Shown here: positions 18,474 through 30,776 of the stretch, piece by piece | Layout: every line of letters begins with the position of its first letter | Numbering within the stretch: the stretch's first letter is position 1 | NCBI GenBank assembly: GCA_021464245.1 | Contig: JADCRB010000046.1 | Span: 2,739,214-2,803,213, forward strand | Origin: Carallia brachiata | Taxonomy: Eukaryota > Streptophyta > Magnoliopsida > Malpighiales > Rhizophoraceae | Direction: 5' to 3' | Length of the DNA stretch: 64,000 bases | Translations under genes and position numbers: made by a program | Notes under the pieces: model-generated | Told to the model about the DNA's origin: nothing | Seen by the model: only the letters and a program-made list of their open reading frames with translations | Database searches by the model: none

Positions 18474-18980
18474 AGGTCAAAATCCTAAATTGATACCTAA
18501 TATTTGGATCAATGTCAAGTTATAGACATAATATTTTCTTTTTACAAAATCAGTCGCTCACATTTTTACTATAAAATAACTTAGTATTTTTCTGTTATCT
18601 AATTATTAAATTTATTGAGATATATATTATCTAATTATTATACCATCATATAGAGATGTTATATCATTAAAAATATGATAACGTGATATTTTTTTTTAAT
18701 TTTTTCTTAATTTTTGAAATTTAATGGAAAAGCTAATGAAAAACTTGAAAACAATATTAATAAAATGTCATATTATTATAGTTTTTAATGACTTACGATC
18801 TTACTAAGAGGTCATTTAATGATATGATGAGTAGGTAATGAATAATTTAGTAAATTTAAAAATAAGATAACTTTAAAATATTAAATTATTTTATAATAAA
18901 AACGTGAGGGATTGATTTTATATTAAAAAAATTATCTATAATTTAACATTTACTCAAATATTAGATATCAATTTTAACCT
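18474..18980. mobile_element. Foldback (MITE-like) element upstream of DXR
   Basis: The outer roughly 110 bp on each side are inverted repeats of each other. The left has AGGTCAAAATCC, TTGATACCTAATATTTGG and TCGCTCACATTTTTACTATA. The complement of the right has AGGTTAAAATTGATATC and CCCTCACGTTTTTATTATA. The inner 130 bp match more weakly. An approximate 9-bp flank (TTATCTTTT and TTATTTGTT, 7/9) hints at Mutator-type insertion. Confidence 0.55.
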
Positions 18981-19920
18981 TTATTTGTTTAACAATTGTT
19001 AGGATTGATTGAGAGTATCAAAAGGCCGAAGAGACTTTGTGCAAAAAGAGCCATGGTACGGACCAAAAAAGAGAGCATATGTGCCGGGACATAGGAGCAA
19101 AGTTAAGGTACAGTTTTCAAAACGACTATTCTTATTAGATATTTGAAATATATATTTTTTTAAAGATTTAATTTAATTTATCGTGTGGTACGCTTTTGCG
19201 GTATGTTTTTTTGTAATCTTTCATTATAATTTATTGTAATTTGTAAGTAATTATATCTGCTTTCTCATTTTTTAAATTAAAAAAAAAGGTACATCAAGCA
19301 GAGATGGAAAGACAACAACTAGCTTGCAGATTTCATTGGTCGAATTTGGCCATATTTCAAGGGAATCAACGCCGACAGCCGAATAATGTTCAAAAGAATC
19401 AATGATTCAACATAATTTTCTACGTTTGTAGACACAGCTAAGCTGTGTTTTATCAATTATGCCTCAATACATGATTTTCTATTATTTTTGATATATGAAC
19501 CCTATAATTTACTTTTATTTCAATAAATCTTTATTTTTTGGATTTTTGGGTGTGTCCATTCCAAGCTCTTAATTTTATTAGATTTATTTCTCTTGTTTAT
19601 AACATTAATTGACTTAACAAATACATGTTTTTTTAAATTTTAAATTTTTGCAGATTGTGATCATTTGATAATAAATTTAATTTATTTTTCACAATTGTAA
19701 GAGATTAGTGACAACAATTTTTTATATCATTTTTTTTTTGTGTAAAAGTTGTCCATTACCATTTGTTTATTTTTGGTAAGAAAAACAAGCTTTTTTAAAA
19801 CGAAAAATGTGCCTCTTTTTTTGGTCCCTGGTTATGTGATAGCATAGAGAATGTCCCCATCAATCGGAATTCCGAACCCGCACATTAATTTTGTAAGGAA
19901 TTATTATTTTACGTACGGCT
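18981..19920. other. AT-rich spacer before DXR, nothing recognised
   Basis: No ORF, RNA gene or clear repeat was identified in this stretch, which contains many short A/T runs. Confidence 0.55.
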
Positions 19921-19926
19921 TACTAA

Positions 19927-19937
19927 TATATATATAA
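19927..19937 (+). promoter_or_regulatory. TATA box of DXR
   Basis: TATATATATAA about 100 bp before the DXR ATG (20039) leaves a leader of about 70 nt (around 19965-20038) that contains no upstream ATG. Spacing fits a plant core promoter. Confidence 0.6.
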
Positions 19938-20038
19938 CACGTCTGCTTGGCTTGGTGCTTGCCATCTCTCAGAGGCTACGCATAGCGGAACTCGATTCTT
20001 AAGCAAATTCTCTTCATTTCGTAATTGACTAATACCAA

Positions 20039-21375
20039 ATGGCTCTTAATTTGGTGTCTCCTGCTGAAATCAAGTCCGTCTCTTTCTTGGATTCCACTAA
20101 AGCCAATTACACCCTCCCCAAGCTTCCAGGTTTCATTCTTTTAACTTCGAAATCTTTCACTTTCTGATTGGTTACTGGGAAAAAAATTCTTTCTTTCAAG
20201 TGAAGGGAAAGTGGGAGTAAATGACATTAAGCTGGTTACCTTCTGAGTCCTGAAAAAAGTGAGTTATTCGAGAGTGATTTGGTTACCTTTCAGCTTTTTC
20301 TATGGAAAGCAGCTTTTTTTACAACCCAAATTGCAGCTTCAAGGGAAAGATTGCAAAAGAATTCTTGCTGATTGAATTGCCCCCATTTTGTTTGTTTTCT
20401 TTTGTATAGATTCTTGAGCTTTCATGTCAAAACTGGTCCCATTTTGTGACGAAAAATGCGGTTGAAATTTTTTCAATCATTGTGCTTTGTTTCTGTTGCA
20501 GTTGCAGGGTAAAGTTCTGAACTTTTGTTTGTACTGCTTTGTTGATTATTGTAGGTGGGTTCAGCTTGAGGAGGAAGGATAGCGGAGTGACGTTTGGGAG
20601 AACAGTGCAGTGTTCAGTTCAGGCTCCTCCTCCTCCGGCATGGCCGGGAAGGGCTTATCCAGAGCCTGGCCGAAAGGCTTGGGAAGGCCCAAAGCCTATC
20701 TCAGTTGTTGGATCCACTGGTTCCATTGGAACCCAGGTATAACAAATGTAATTTTTCCACAAATAGTATCTAACCATAACAGCCTTCTTAGTAGCTTCTA
20801 TGAAAAGAATTTGATGGTTTTTTGATGTGTAAGAGTACTAGTTAGGAACAGGAAGAAGAAGAATGGCTGAAAAAACACCCATAATTATAATCCACAGGGG
20901 AAGATAACAAGAGGGAAGGCAAAGACAAAAAGTTTATTTTTTAAGGGCTTGTTCTGAAAATCATGTAGAATGAGGATTGGATTTTTAAAACATAAACACA
21001 ATAACTTGGTTGAGTTACTGGATTGGCTTCAGGCTTCTTATGGCAGCAAAAGCCTTTGTTATCTTTTTGAGACATGGTGCATGCATATCTTTTGCTGAAT
21101 TCGTGTATTCTGACTTTTGAAAAGTTAGTTGACTTAGTTCTTTTTGCACAAACAATTGTGGTCCTTTAATACACATTCTTCGAGTGGTTTTTCTTCCAAA
21201 TTTCTCCTGTTTAAATACTGTCGTTTGATTAAACCTTAACTTAAAATGTTCCGGCTCTTCCTTAGAAGCAAAAATCACTCTTTTGCAGACACTGGACATA
21301 GTAGCAGAAAATCCAGATAAATTCAGAATTGTGGCCCTTGCAGCTGGTTCAAATGTTACCCTTCTTGCTGATCAG
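20039..21375 (+). CDS. DXR: 1-deoxy-D-xylulose 5-phosphate reductoisomerase, exons 1-3 (partial)
   Basis: Coding exons are 20039-20129, 20555-20736 and 21289-21375, all with GT-AG borders, together 120 codons of about 470. The protein starts [14 protein letters not shown], a Ser/Leu-rich plastid transit peptide. The transit cleavage region follows ([17 protein letters not shown]; the Pro-rich part is typical of plant DXR). The NADPH-binding motif [17 protein letters not shown] and [15 protein letters not shown] come next. DXR converts DXP to MEP, the committed step of the plastid MEP isoprenoid pathway (chlorophyll phytol, carotenoids, gibberellins, monoterpenes). No catalytic-domain exons were seen downstream. 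The sequence shows an N 31 bp after the exon 3 donor and then enters unrelated repeats, so truncation may be an assembly effect. The exons present show no damage. Confidence 0.93.
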
Positions 21376-21405
21376 GTGGGAAGTGGATTTCATATTGCCT
21401 GTGAT

Positions 21406-21406
21406 N
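21406..21406. other. Single N in DXR intron 3: probable assembly join
   Basis: The undetermined base lies 31 bp after the exon 3 donor. Everything downstream belongs to the repeated array and not to DXR, as far as can be read. Confidence 0.7.
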
Positions 21407-21879
21407 GGGAATTGCATTGAGTGTAGGACGCATTGGCTGTCATTAATTTTCTTGCCATTGTCAATCAAAATAAGAAGCATTTTTTTCAAAAAATTTTCGA
21501 AGTAAAAAATAAAAATAACTCTTTTCCCATCAAAATATAAATTTGTATTGCTTTATTCGTTATGTGGGCTGAAGTCGCCCGAATGGGCTTCATCAGTTTG
21601 CTTAAAATGTACTCGCACTAATAAATGACAGGCTAAAGTGGATGGCCTTTATTCCTCCCAAGACTTCTGGGCTCTGGACCGGTGTCCTTGGAATTTTCCA
21701 CAATTATATTGTAAAACTCGACACGACATTTGAGCATAAATTTTATTTTATTCGAGGACGAGCGACAACGAGAAAATTTGAATTATAATCAATATAAGAG
21801 AAAACATACTGGGTCATTATTAAGCTACAACATTTGATAAAAAAATATAAAATATATATTGAGACTTAAATCTTTTTTT
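21407..21879. other. Spacer between the N and the first array promoter
   Basis: AT-rich sequence. A block around 21620-21670 (GGCCTTTATT...TTCTGGGCTCTGGA) resembles the upstream flank at 38420-38465, so the array's 5' flank may begin here. Confidence 0.4.
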
Positions 21880-22860
21880 GATTTTATAGCCGTTACGTAC
21901 TAATATGGTTTCGCAAGAAAGTCGGTTTAAAAGATTTAAAACATACTGGTATAGATACGGGACTTAAATGGGTGGGCTTTATTAGTTTATGGAATCCGCA
22001 AGGCCTTGGGATTTCTTTCTAAGGTAATTTTATAAGAACGCGGGCCGCTATGTATTTCCAATTCCCTTCCCGCTCTGTATCCTTCTTCTTGCTCTGCTCC
22101 TCCTCCAGAGCCAGAAGACATACATCGTCTTCTATGTTGTGTTTTCTCTGTGAATATTTGACTGGAAAGAAAGCACGGCGCATTCATATTTATTTCTTTC
22201 TTTTTCTTTAATTTGTTTGTGATTATGGTCCAATTCAAAGTTCTTTTTTTTCTTCGGTTCTTCAATTGACAATTCTCTCTCTGGCTTCTTCTTGACGCCA
22301 ATCTATGATTGTTATTAATGAGGCGTCTTCGATGATTCAATGATGTGTTTTGGACGTCTGTTTGCTCCAAGATCGAGGTTCCAGGAATTTTTTAGTCGGA
22401 GCTTCCGGAAAGATAAGTGTTCGATGAACTTAACACCATTAATCAATTCCAAGAATGTATTTCTTTCTGTGTTGTGTTTTTTCTCTGCAAGTATCTACTG
22501 GAAAGAAAGCACGCATTCATTCATATGTATTTCTTTCTATTTCTTTGATTACTCTGTGATTTTGGTCCAATTCTAAGTTTCTTGTTCTGCGGTTCTTCAA
22601 TTAACACTTCTCTCTATCTTGTTGGCTTCTGCTTGATGCCAATCTATAACTGTTAGTAATGAGTTGTTTCTGGTGATTCAATGATATGTTTTGGACATCT
22701 GTTTGCTCCAATAACGAGATTCGTGTCGGTTTCGAATCGCTTGTCAGAGTTTTCCCCCAGTGATAATTGTTCTCTCAACTTGATACTATTAATCAATTCC
22801 AACAATCTATTGTTTTCTTTACATGTTCTAAATTAAGGCTGCTGTTACTTTTTCTTTCAG
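21880..22860 (+). promoter_or_regulatory. Promoter/leader block, copy 1 (leader internally duplicated)
   Basis: Begins with the shared TTTTATAGCCGTTA block (about 21885-21898), then a CT-rich leader starting near 22035. It continues with a GACGCCAATCTATGAT block (about 22294) and TGTTTTGGACGTCTGTTTGC (about 22344). The leader portion occurs twice in tandem here (about 22100-22440 and 22440-22800). It ends in a polypyrimidine tract and TTTCTTTCAG. Confidence 0.55.
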
Positions 22861-23349
22861 AAAAACCTCCAAGTTTGTTTTTGGCTTTTCTTTGACTCTC
22901 AGTATTTTTACGCGTTTATTTTTTTGATGTTGCATACTGAAACAGCTTGCCAACCACCAAATCAAGGTCATAGAAAAGAAAACAAATTCTCGTCTTTTTT
23001 TTTTTTTTTTCTTTGTTAACATTGGCTTCTTGCCTTTTCTTTCTGTGGTTTTAGCCCTTGAATTTGCTGGCAATGGGCATGGTTGTCAAGGCCAAATTTT
23101 GTGTTAATTTATTTTTTTTTCTTTTTCATTTTGTTGAGCACGTCATTTTTCTTTTTTAAGATATAATTGCAGTAAAGAGACTTTTAGAGAACTGCATCAA
23201 TTTGATAAGTGCAAGGACTCAATTAGTAAGTTAAATGGTTAACATTAAATTTACACACGAGTTGGGGTTATTTGAGAAATTAATAAAAAAATCACGTAAC
23301 AGCTTGACACCTTGGTCATTTACAAAATCATTATAAAACAATGAAATAA

Positions 23350-23960
23350 CATTAATTACTACATCGTGTTTTGATTTTATAGCCGTTATTAAGAATTTAA
23401 ATATGGGGGCCTGACCGTTTAACAGAAATCCCAATTCCCCAAGGCTTTAGGATTGCTGAGGCTATTTTACTATTTTGGAAGAATGCGCCCGTGAGTCGGT
23501 TATACTTGAGCCTTCCTCTATATATATCCTTCCGCTGTAGAAGACACATTTTTTCTCTCTGTTTTCTCTGTACAAACTAGAAAGAAATAATTCGTGTGCG
23601 TTTTTTTCTCTATTTCTAGAATTGCTTGTGCTACGTTCCAATTCTAACTTTCTTTTTCTGTTGTTCTTCAATTATCACACACACTCTCTCTCTCATTGGC
23701 TTCTTCTTGACGCCAATCTATGATTATTATTAATGAGTCGCCTTTGGTGATTCAATGATGTGTTTTGGACGCCTGTTTGCTCCAAGAACGTACGAGATTC
23801 AAGGAATTTTTAGTCAGAGTTTTCAGAAAGATAAGTATTCGTTGAACTTAACAACATCGATCGATTCCAAGAATTTATTATTTTCTTTACATCTTCTAAA
23901 TCAGATATGAAGTTTGTTTGTCTTTCAGAAAGATCTTTTAGATTAACCAAAAAATAAAAA
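23350..23960 (+). promoter_or_regulatory. Promoter/leader block, copy 2
   Basis: Same order as copy 1: TTTTATAGCCGTTATTAAG (about 23376), TATA block CTATATATATCC (about 23518), CT-rich leader, GACGCCAATCTATGAT (about 23711), TGTTTTGGACGCCTGTTTGC (about 23760) and a final TTTCAG. It is followed by an exon-like segment starting with ATG after GTTGCAG at about 24035. Confidence 0.6.
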
Positions 23961-24036
23961 AGAAAGATCTTTTAGTTTGTTTTTGGAGTTTCTTTGTCTC
24001 TCAGGATTTTTAGGTGTTTATTTTGTGATGTTGCAG

Positions 24037-24200
24037 ATGAAGGGATTTCACGGCTGCGACAGAGAAAAAGACTTTGGAAGGCACGTCTATTATACTGTAA
24101 TGCATATGCGAGAGGACCAGAATGGCAGAAAAAATGGCTGGATTGAAATTCCTGCCAATGGGTTTGGTTTTGAATGCCAAATTTTGTACGTTATTTTATT
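24037..24200 (+). pseudogene. Exon-like segment of array copy 2
   Basis: After the acceptor GTTGCAG the frame reads MKGFHGCDREKDFGRHVYYT, then VMHMREDQNG. Homologous segments at about 28488-28620 read KKDSGRCIYFHVMHMRDDGD followed by VTVVQVLASIELAANGYG. Conservation at the amino-acid level suggests coding ancestry. No family was recognised. Confidence 0.4.
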
Positions 24201-26267
24201 TTTCACACCTATCCCATTGTCATTATTACTAATGTTAAATTTAACCTTGATTGGTTTTGCAGATTTGAATAAAGATCGCCTATTGGGTTTTATATCTAAG
24301 TCCAGGTTTGGTTTGCTTTTCACTACCAGGTTGATTTACAAGAAGCAGAAAAAAAGTTTTCTGTTGTTTGGACAAATAGTGCAATGTCAAGTAAAAAATC
24401 TTGGATTTGAACTGATAGAATAGAGATCATATGAATTTCACAGTACGGAAGAATATATTGATCATAAATTGCTCATTTGCTCAACATACCGTGTGGGCTG
24501 ATGCTGATGGCAGGATTTTTATCTTCCAGTAGGCTTACTACAAGTAGCAGGACAGTGTCTAACCTATTGTTTATGTTGATTAAATATGTTGCAAAAGTTT
24601 ATTGTTTCATTATTATCTTAATTCCTGCTTTGTGATTTCAGGTGGCCGATGACATATAGTTTACAACTTCATAAGCACGTTGATGCTAGAAGGAATTACT
24701 TATTTCTTCTGCTCTACCTTCATAAAATGCTAGTAATTTGATCTGAAGCTTGACATTGAATTTCTTGCTCATAGTTTTTATAATTCCAAGTGCATCTCTA
24801 AGAATTTATCCTTGTGTTCTTGGTTGCAAGGAAGTGGCCGCAATGATTGTTGACTATCACGTTCTCCTTTGTTTTTTTTTCCTTTACTTTTGTTGTTATT
24901 TGTTGTTAATGTGCAGTCAAAAGAATGGGCATGACAGAATATTCTCATAGGTGGTTTTTCTGTTTGGCCTTATAATATACTAAATTAGATGGATATATTA
25001 CATGCATGGTAGAATGAATGTGCAGGTTTTTCTAGTTAACTGATCCATTGTTGAGAAGAATCAATGAAGAATGCCTCAGATCCTGGCATGTTCTGTGTAT
25101 CGAGAAAATAATAACATTTTTTTTCCCAGACTCCCTCCATTTTATTTTTTTTTATTGGTCATTTTTTCAAGCTCAAATTTAGACAGTTAATTTCTGAGAT
25201 TGTTTGCAGTTGTTCTTGAGAAGATAAAAGAAAGTTTAGCAGAAATGGTTATTTGCCCGATTAGGCACAGGTTATAAAGATTCTTGCTGAACAGAAAAAT
25301 TCCAACGCTTGGCCCACCTGATAATGGAAAAACCATGCATGCTGATGCAGTTGTTTCACATCTCAGATGCGTCCTCTGCTGTTTTGGTAGCTTCATTACA
25401 ACAGCAGGCTTGTGGTTTGTTTTTTGTTTTCGTTTATGTTGTTGACAAATGTTTGGAGTTTGTACCATGACAGGTTTGGTGGGATACAAGCTTCATTGGA
25501 CCTCTTTGAATCATGTCTACAGATAATGGATAAAGGAGGATTCCCCTTCAAATTTGTATAGTGGTAGCTCCACTGTCTGTGAAGTATCATAATTTTGTAG
25601 TTTCTCCCAGTGCTCCACATTGTTTTTATTAAGGAATTTTCGTGTATATAGATGCAACACCTTCAACTTTTAATGTTTTCTGGGGAGAATGCTTTTTCAG
25701 GAAAATGACAAGAGTGACCATTCTCCGATCTTCACATCATGAAGATTCGAACTGTTTTTTTCTTGATTACCACACCTGAGACCCTCTTTTCTTCAAGTTG
25801 AAAGTTAATGCATTATGTGCTGTTTTACTCCCTGACCAGGTAATCTATTGATTTATGTGGCAAGTATATGCATGGCATTTCAGTTTACCTTGGTGTATTT
25901 CTCACTGATCACATTCTCTTCAAGTTTATCATGAAAAGTGTTTTTAAGTTAATTGTTTCCGGTTATATTTTTGTTGGAGGTGCTTAAATCACATGCTGAA
26001 GGAGGCATGACAACATGTTGGATACGTGCTCTCTCTAACTTGCAGTACTACTCATGCCTTGTGTATTATGTCATGAGCTTCCTCAAAGGTATTTTCTCCA
26101 CATGTAAATTTTATTGTAAAAAAATGATATAGTATACCATGAGTGACTTTCTACTTTATTTTTTCCTCCTGAGATGCACACAAACATCGTTGCAACCTCT
26201 GACTGACTGCAGCAATAAAGGTAGTATAAGTTGATGAACCAACTGATCAATTGGATTGGATGATGTC

Positions 26268-26352
26268 CTCTGGATTCTTGTTGATGGTGACTTCTTCCTG
26301 ATGAATGGTAATAAGGAGCTCATTGTTTGTGCATTCCCGGAAGATGTTCTTT
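26268..26352 (+). pseudogene. Exon-like coding remnant 'ILVDGDF' in the array
   Basis: Frame reads DVLWILVDGDFFLMNGNKEL then IVCAFPEDV. The parallel at 34226-34336 reads ILVDGDFFLMNGNMELIV and RPFLEDVDRFLEKV. Copies at about 30440-30590 and 43360-43450 are similar but carry stops. In the 30.4 kb copy an open upstream part reads AIEVVEVDEPTVNWMVEVL. This is the clearest sign of a protein-coding founder, of unknown identity. Confidence 0.45.
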
Positions 26353-29300
26353 CATTTCCTTTCTTGATGCATTTCTTGTTTCTTGCAATTTTGTACTTTT
26401 ACATTGTAGACTTTATTTAACAGAAAAAGATGCTATCATTCATCAACTTCTGTAATGCAGATGCAGGGGGGAGAAATGACAAGGTTGAGAAAATACCTTC
26501 AGAGAGAAATTTTTGCATGGGAAGTCCCTTTTTGTTTTAAGCCCTATGGTTCAGGTGCTTGTAAACCTTTTTATAGATTTGGGTTTTCTTTAAAGGACCA
26601 TTATGCTGCCAATGAATGTCTGTCCAGAATTTTGTATGTTATGCTTATGTTCATATCCATTCCATTGATAATTATGCATCCTAAGTTCAATTGTGATTTG
26701 TTATTGCAGAAATGAATAACTATTATCTGTGTAAGTCAGATTCCCTTGACCTTTCCTTGTGATTTGTAAGGGATCTTGAATTTGGGAGATGAAGCTTAAA
26801 AGCTGCTAGCAAAAGTGCAGTTCTTGGGTTAAAAAAGACTTAGATGCTATGTTGTGTATATATATGGTTTCATATCACATTGTCATATATCTGAGACGTA
26901 TTGGGCATCACTTTTTAGAATATGGAACTCATTCTTTCTGCATTTTCAGAAGAAGCTAACCTATCTTTGGAAGAGAAGGTATCCTTTCCACTCCATTAGA
27001 ATCTCTCTCTCTCTCTCAGATTTGAAGTGAGTTTTCTTTTGCTCTTTTTTTCATGTTTTACAATTAACTTCTCCTTTAGTGCAAGTTTTCTAGGTTTGTC
27101 CATGTTAGTTTATAGTGGTATGTAAAGAATACCTTGGACTCTGAATCGCCTGCTATATATCTTGAGAAAAATTTTCTTCCCCCACTCATTTCATGTTTCT
27201 TTCTTGTCCTTTCTTAAGTTCAAAATTAGATAGTTATTTGCTGAAATTGTTTACACTTTCAAGCAGACAAAACAAAATTTAGCAGAAATGATTCTCTTGG
27301 CCACTAAGAGCATAGAATTATAAAGCTTGTTGCTGAACATAAAAGCTTGGGTGCTTGGTCCAGATAATGCAAAAGTCATGCATGTCAAGGTTATTTCTTC
27401 ACATTCAAACATATCAATCTTTTAGTTCCAGCAGCTTCATTTTTCTAGTGGTCTGTCTTTGGTTTTTCCCTTCAGTATTTTACTAACATTTGAAGTTTCT
27501 ATATGATGGAATACAAGCTTGTCTTGGCTTTCTCTCAATGATAGTTGTAGAAAAAAGATAAAGGACAGTTCTGCTTCAAACTCATATACCGGTTGGCAAT
27601 AGCTCCACTGTCAGTGAATGATCGTAATATATTACTTCTCTAATTACTCATATATGTAGTAATAATATAATTTTGTTGTATAACTGTGGAACACTTAACT
27701 TTTTCTGTTTTCTGATGAGAGGAGTCTTCAGGAGAATGACAATGAATATCCATGCTGAATTTTGTAAGTCATGCTTATGTTCATATCAATTCCACTGATT
27801 TTTACACATATTAAATTCAACTACAATTTGTTTTTGCAGAAATAAATAACTATCATCTGCTGAAGTTTGAAATCCTTGACCTCTCACTGTAATTGATTTT
27901 ATACCCGAATGAAGATTTGCTTTGCTGTTGATACTTGATAGGCAGGCAGGTTTAGAAGAAAGACAAATGGTTTTCTGCCTCACAACAGATGGTGCAATGA
28001 CAAGAAAGGGATCTTGATTATATTCCCTGAATCTTAAGGCTTCAGGGAATAGAGATTTCTATCAACCAATCAAGCTTCAAGAATGGTTTGTCAGAGTTTC
28101 CTGAAAGTTAAGTGTTCTCCGAACTTCACACTATTAATCAATTCCAAGAATGTATATTATTTTCCTCTGTTGTTTTCTTGATACCTTCTAAATTAGTACT
28201 GTAGGTTCTTTTCTTTCAGAAAAATCTTTTAGGTCTATTTTTGGCTTTTCTTTGTTTCTCAGTAATTTATGTGTTTATTTTGTCATGTTGCAGAGGAAGG
28301 GATCTCACGGCTTGGTCAAAGACACAGCTTGCTGACCAAGGTCAAAGAAAAGAAAACAAATCCACTCCTTTCTTTTTCCCCTTTTTTTTTTCTTTTTCTT
28401 TCTCCTTTTCTTTGTCAGCGTTCTCGTAGACGGCTTCTTTCCTTTTCTCTCTGTGGTTTTTCAATTTAACCCTTTATTAGTGAACAGAAAAAGGACTCTG
28501 GAAGATGCATCTATTTTCACGTTATGCATATGCGCGACGACGGGGATAGAGTTACTGTGGTTCAGGTGCTTGCAAGCATTGAACTTGCTGCCAATGGGTA
28601 TGGTTGTCCATGCTTTTTTTTTATTATTATTTTAATATTCATTCCATTTTGATTATTACTGATTGGTTTTTATCTCTAAGTCTTGGTTTGGTTTGCTGTT
28701 GACAACCTGCTAGCATTACAATAAGCACAGGAGAAATTTTTTGCCCTATAAACAAATGGTGCAATGCTGAGAAAAAGATCTTGAATTTGAGATAGGAAGT
28801 GCAAAAGGTATTAATGAAGGTGCAATTCTTGGGTAGAAATCTTAAATCCTATACCTGTACTATAAAAACAATTACAGAACATTTTATTTATTTTAGATTT
28901 ATTTGGATATCATTTTGTAGAATAGAGATCATGTGAAGTTCAAAAGTATGGGAGAATATATTGATTATGAATTGCCATGTGCTCGATATATTGTGTGGGC
29001 TGATGCAAATGACAAGTTTCTTATCTTTCAGTTGGCGTATTACAAGTGAGAGGTAGTGTATGGCCTGCTGTTTATGACAAGTTTCTTATCTTTCAGTTGG
29101 CTTACTACAAGCTTGTATTACATTGTCGATTTATTGTTTCTCATTACCATAAATCCTTTCCAGGTGGCTGATGGTATAATGTACAACTATGTGAGCATGT
29201 GCTGATGCTTAAGTATGTTACTTATTTCTTCAACTCCACAAATTTGAATCGCCTTTTCTTTTTCTGTTCTTTCATTGTTTCTTGTCCACTAATATTTCTT

Positions 29301-30690
29301 TTATGCATGATTGAATAAATGCGTAGGTTTTTTAGTTTGCCGATATTAGTTGAGAAGGATCGATGAGGAATGCCTCAGGCCCCATAAATCGCCTGTTCTC
29401 TGTCTTGAGAAAACAGTAACATTTTTCTTCCCTAACTCTCCCTTCATTTCATTTTTCTTACTAGTCCTTTTTTAAGCTCAAAACTAGACAATTATTTTCT
29501 GTTCTTGTTTGCAGTTGTCTTGAGAGGATAAAACAAAAGTTAGCAGAAATGGTTGTCTGTATGAGAGCATAGTTATAAATCTTGTTGCTGAACAGAAAAT
29601 TTCGAATGCTTGGTCTATCTGATGAGGTAAAAGTCATGCATGCCGATGGCATTACTTCACTTTGTAGATGCATCCTTTGCTGTTTCAAAAGCTTCATTAT
29701 ACCAGAGGTTCGTTGTTTGTTTTCGGTTTTACTTTTTGTTGTTGACAAAAGATTTGAATTTTCTACCTTGACAGGGGTTGGTGGGATAGAAACTTGTCTG
29801 GACCTCCCTGAATGATATCAAGTTCTCCCGGTTGCTCATGCTTATATTTATTAAAAAATTTTGGTATATATGGATGTGGCACCCACTGGAACTTTTAACA
29901 TTTTGTGACTATAATACTTTTCCAGGTGAATGACAACAGAGCATTCTCTGATCTTCACATCATGAAGTCAGTCAAATTGGCTTTTCCTTGATTACTCCAT
30001 CTGAAGCTCTTGTTGTTCCAGTTGGAAGTTTCTTACGTTACGTTCTGTTTTACTCCTTCAGGAGGTATTGTGTTCATTTCTTGTACAAGTACATGCATGC
30101 GTTTCGCCTTACCTTGACGTCTTTGTCACTTTTTATAACAAAACCATAAGAATATAAATGTAAACATTCTCTTCAATTTTCTTAAGAAAAGTGCTGTTAA
30201 GCTAACTTTTTTTGGTCATATTCATCAGGTGTGACAATATGTTGGATACTTTTTCCTCCCTAATTTGTTGTCCTATTGATGTCTTGTGTGTTGTTTTGTG
30301 AGCTTTCTCAAAGGTATCCTCTCTACATGTAAATTTTATTGTCCAAAAATGAATAATTTATCCTGAAACCTGAATGGCATTCTTTATTATTGTTTTTTTC
30401 GTTAAGTGCACACATCGTTGTAGTGTCTGACTGCAGCAATAGAAGTAGTGGAAGTTGATGAACCAACTGTCAATTGGATGGTTGAAGTCCTCTAGATTCT
30501 TTTTAATGATGACTTCCTCCTGATGAATAGGAATATGGAGCTCATTGTTGGTGGATTTCCAAAAGATGTTGACAGATCTTTGAAGAAGAAGGTGTTCTTC
30601 CATTATCTTCTTTAATAATTGTCTTGTTTATTGTAATTTTATAATTTTACCATGTAGCCTTCATTGAACAGAAAAAGAACTAGAAGATAC

Positions 30691-30776
30691 ATTACTCAAT
30701 CTGGCCATTTTCTTCCATTCTATTTTTCTGCATATGTTGGAAAATAGAATGGAAGAAAATGGCTAGCTTGAGTAAT
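30691..30776 (+). other. Near-perfect hairpin in array exon-like sequence
   Basis: 36-bp arms (30691-30726 and 30741-30776) pair with only two mismatches around a 14-nt loop (TCTGCATATGTTGG). Paralogous positions at 26425-26520 and 34410-34500 carry only one arm-like copy, so the hairpin arose by local inverted duplication. Size fits a young miRNA-like foldback, but expression is unknown. Confidence 0.7.

Noticed and set aside
25187..25620. Minus-strand ORFs repeated across the array
   Set aside because: Splice-like and promoter signals are on the plus strand. These frames are antisense to the exon-like blocks and are not conserved in length.
29580..29720. Weak resemblance of array peptides (VMHADGITS, VMHMRDD) to response-regulator receiver domains
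   Set aside because: The phosphorylation-site and lysine motifs are absent, the order of fragments is uncertain, and the AIEVVEVDEPT/ILVDGDF block does not fit. Too weak to call.
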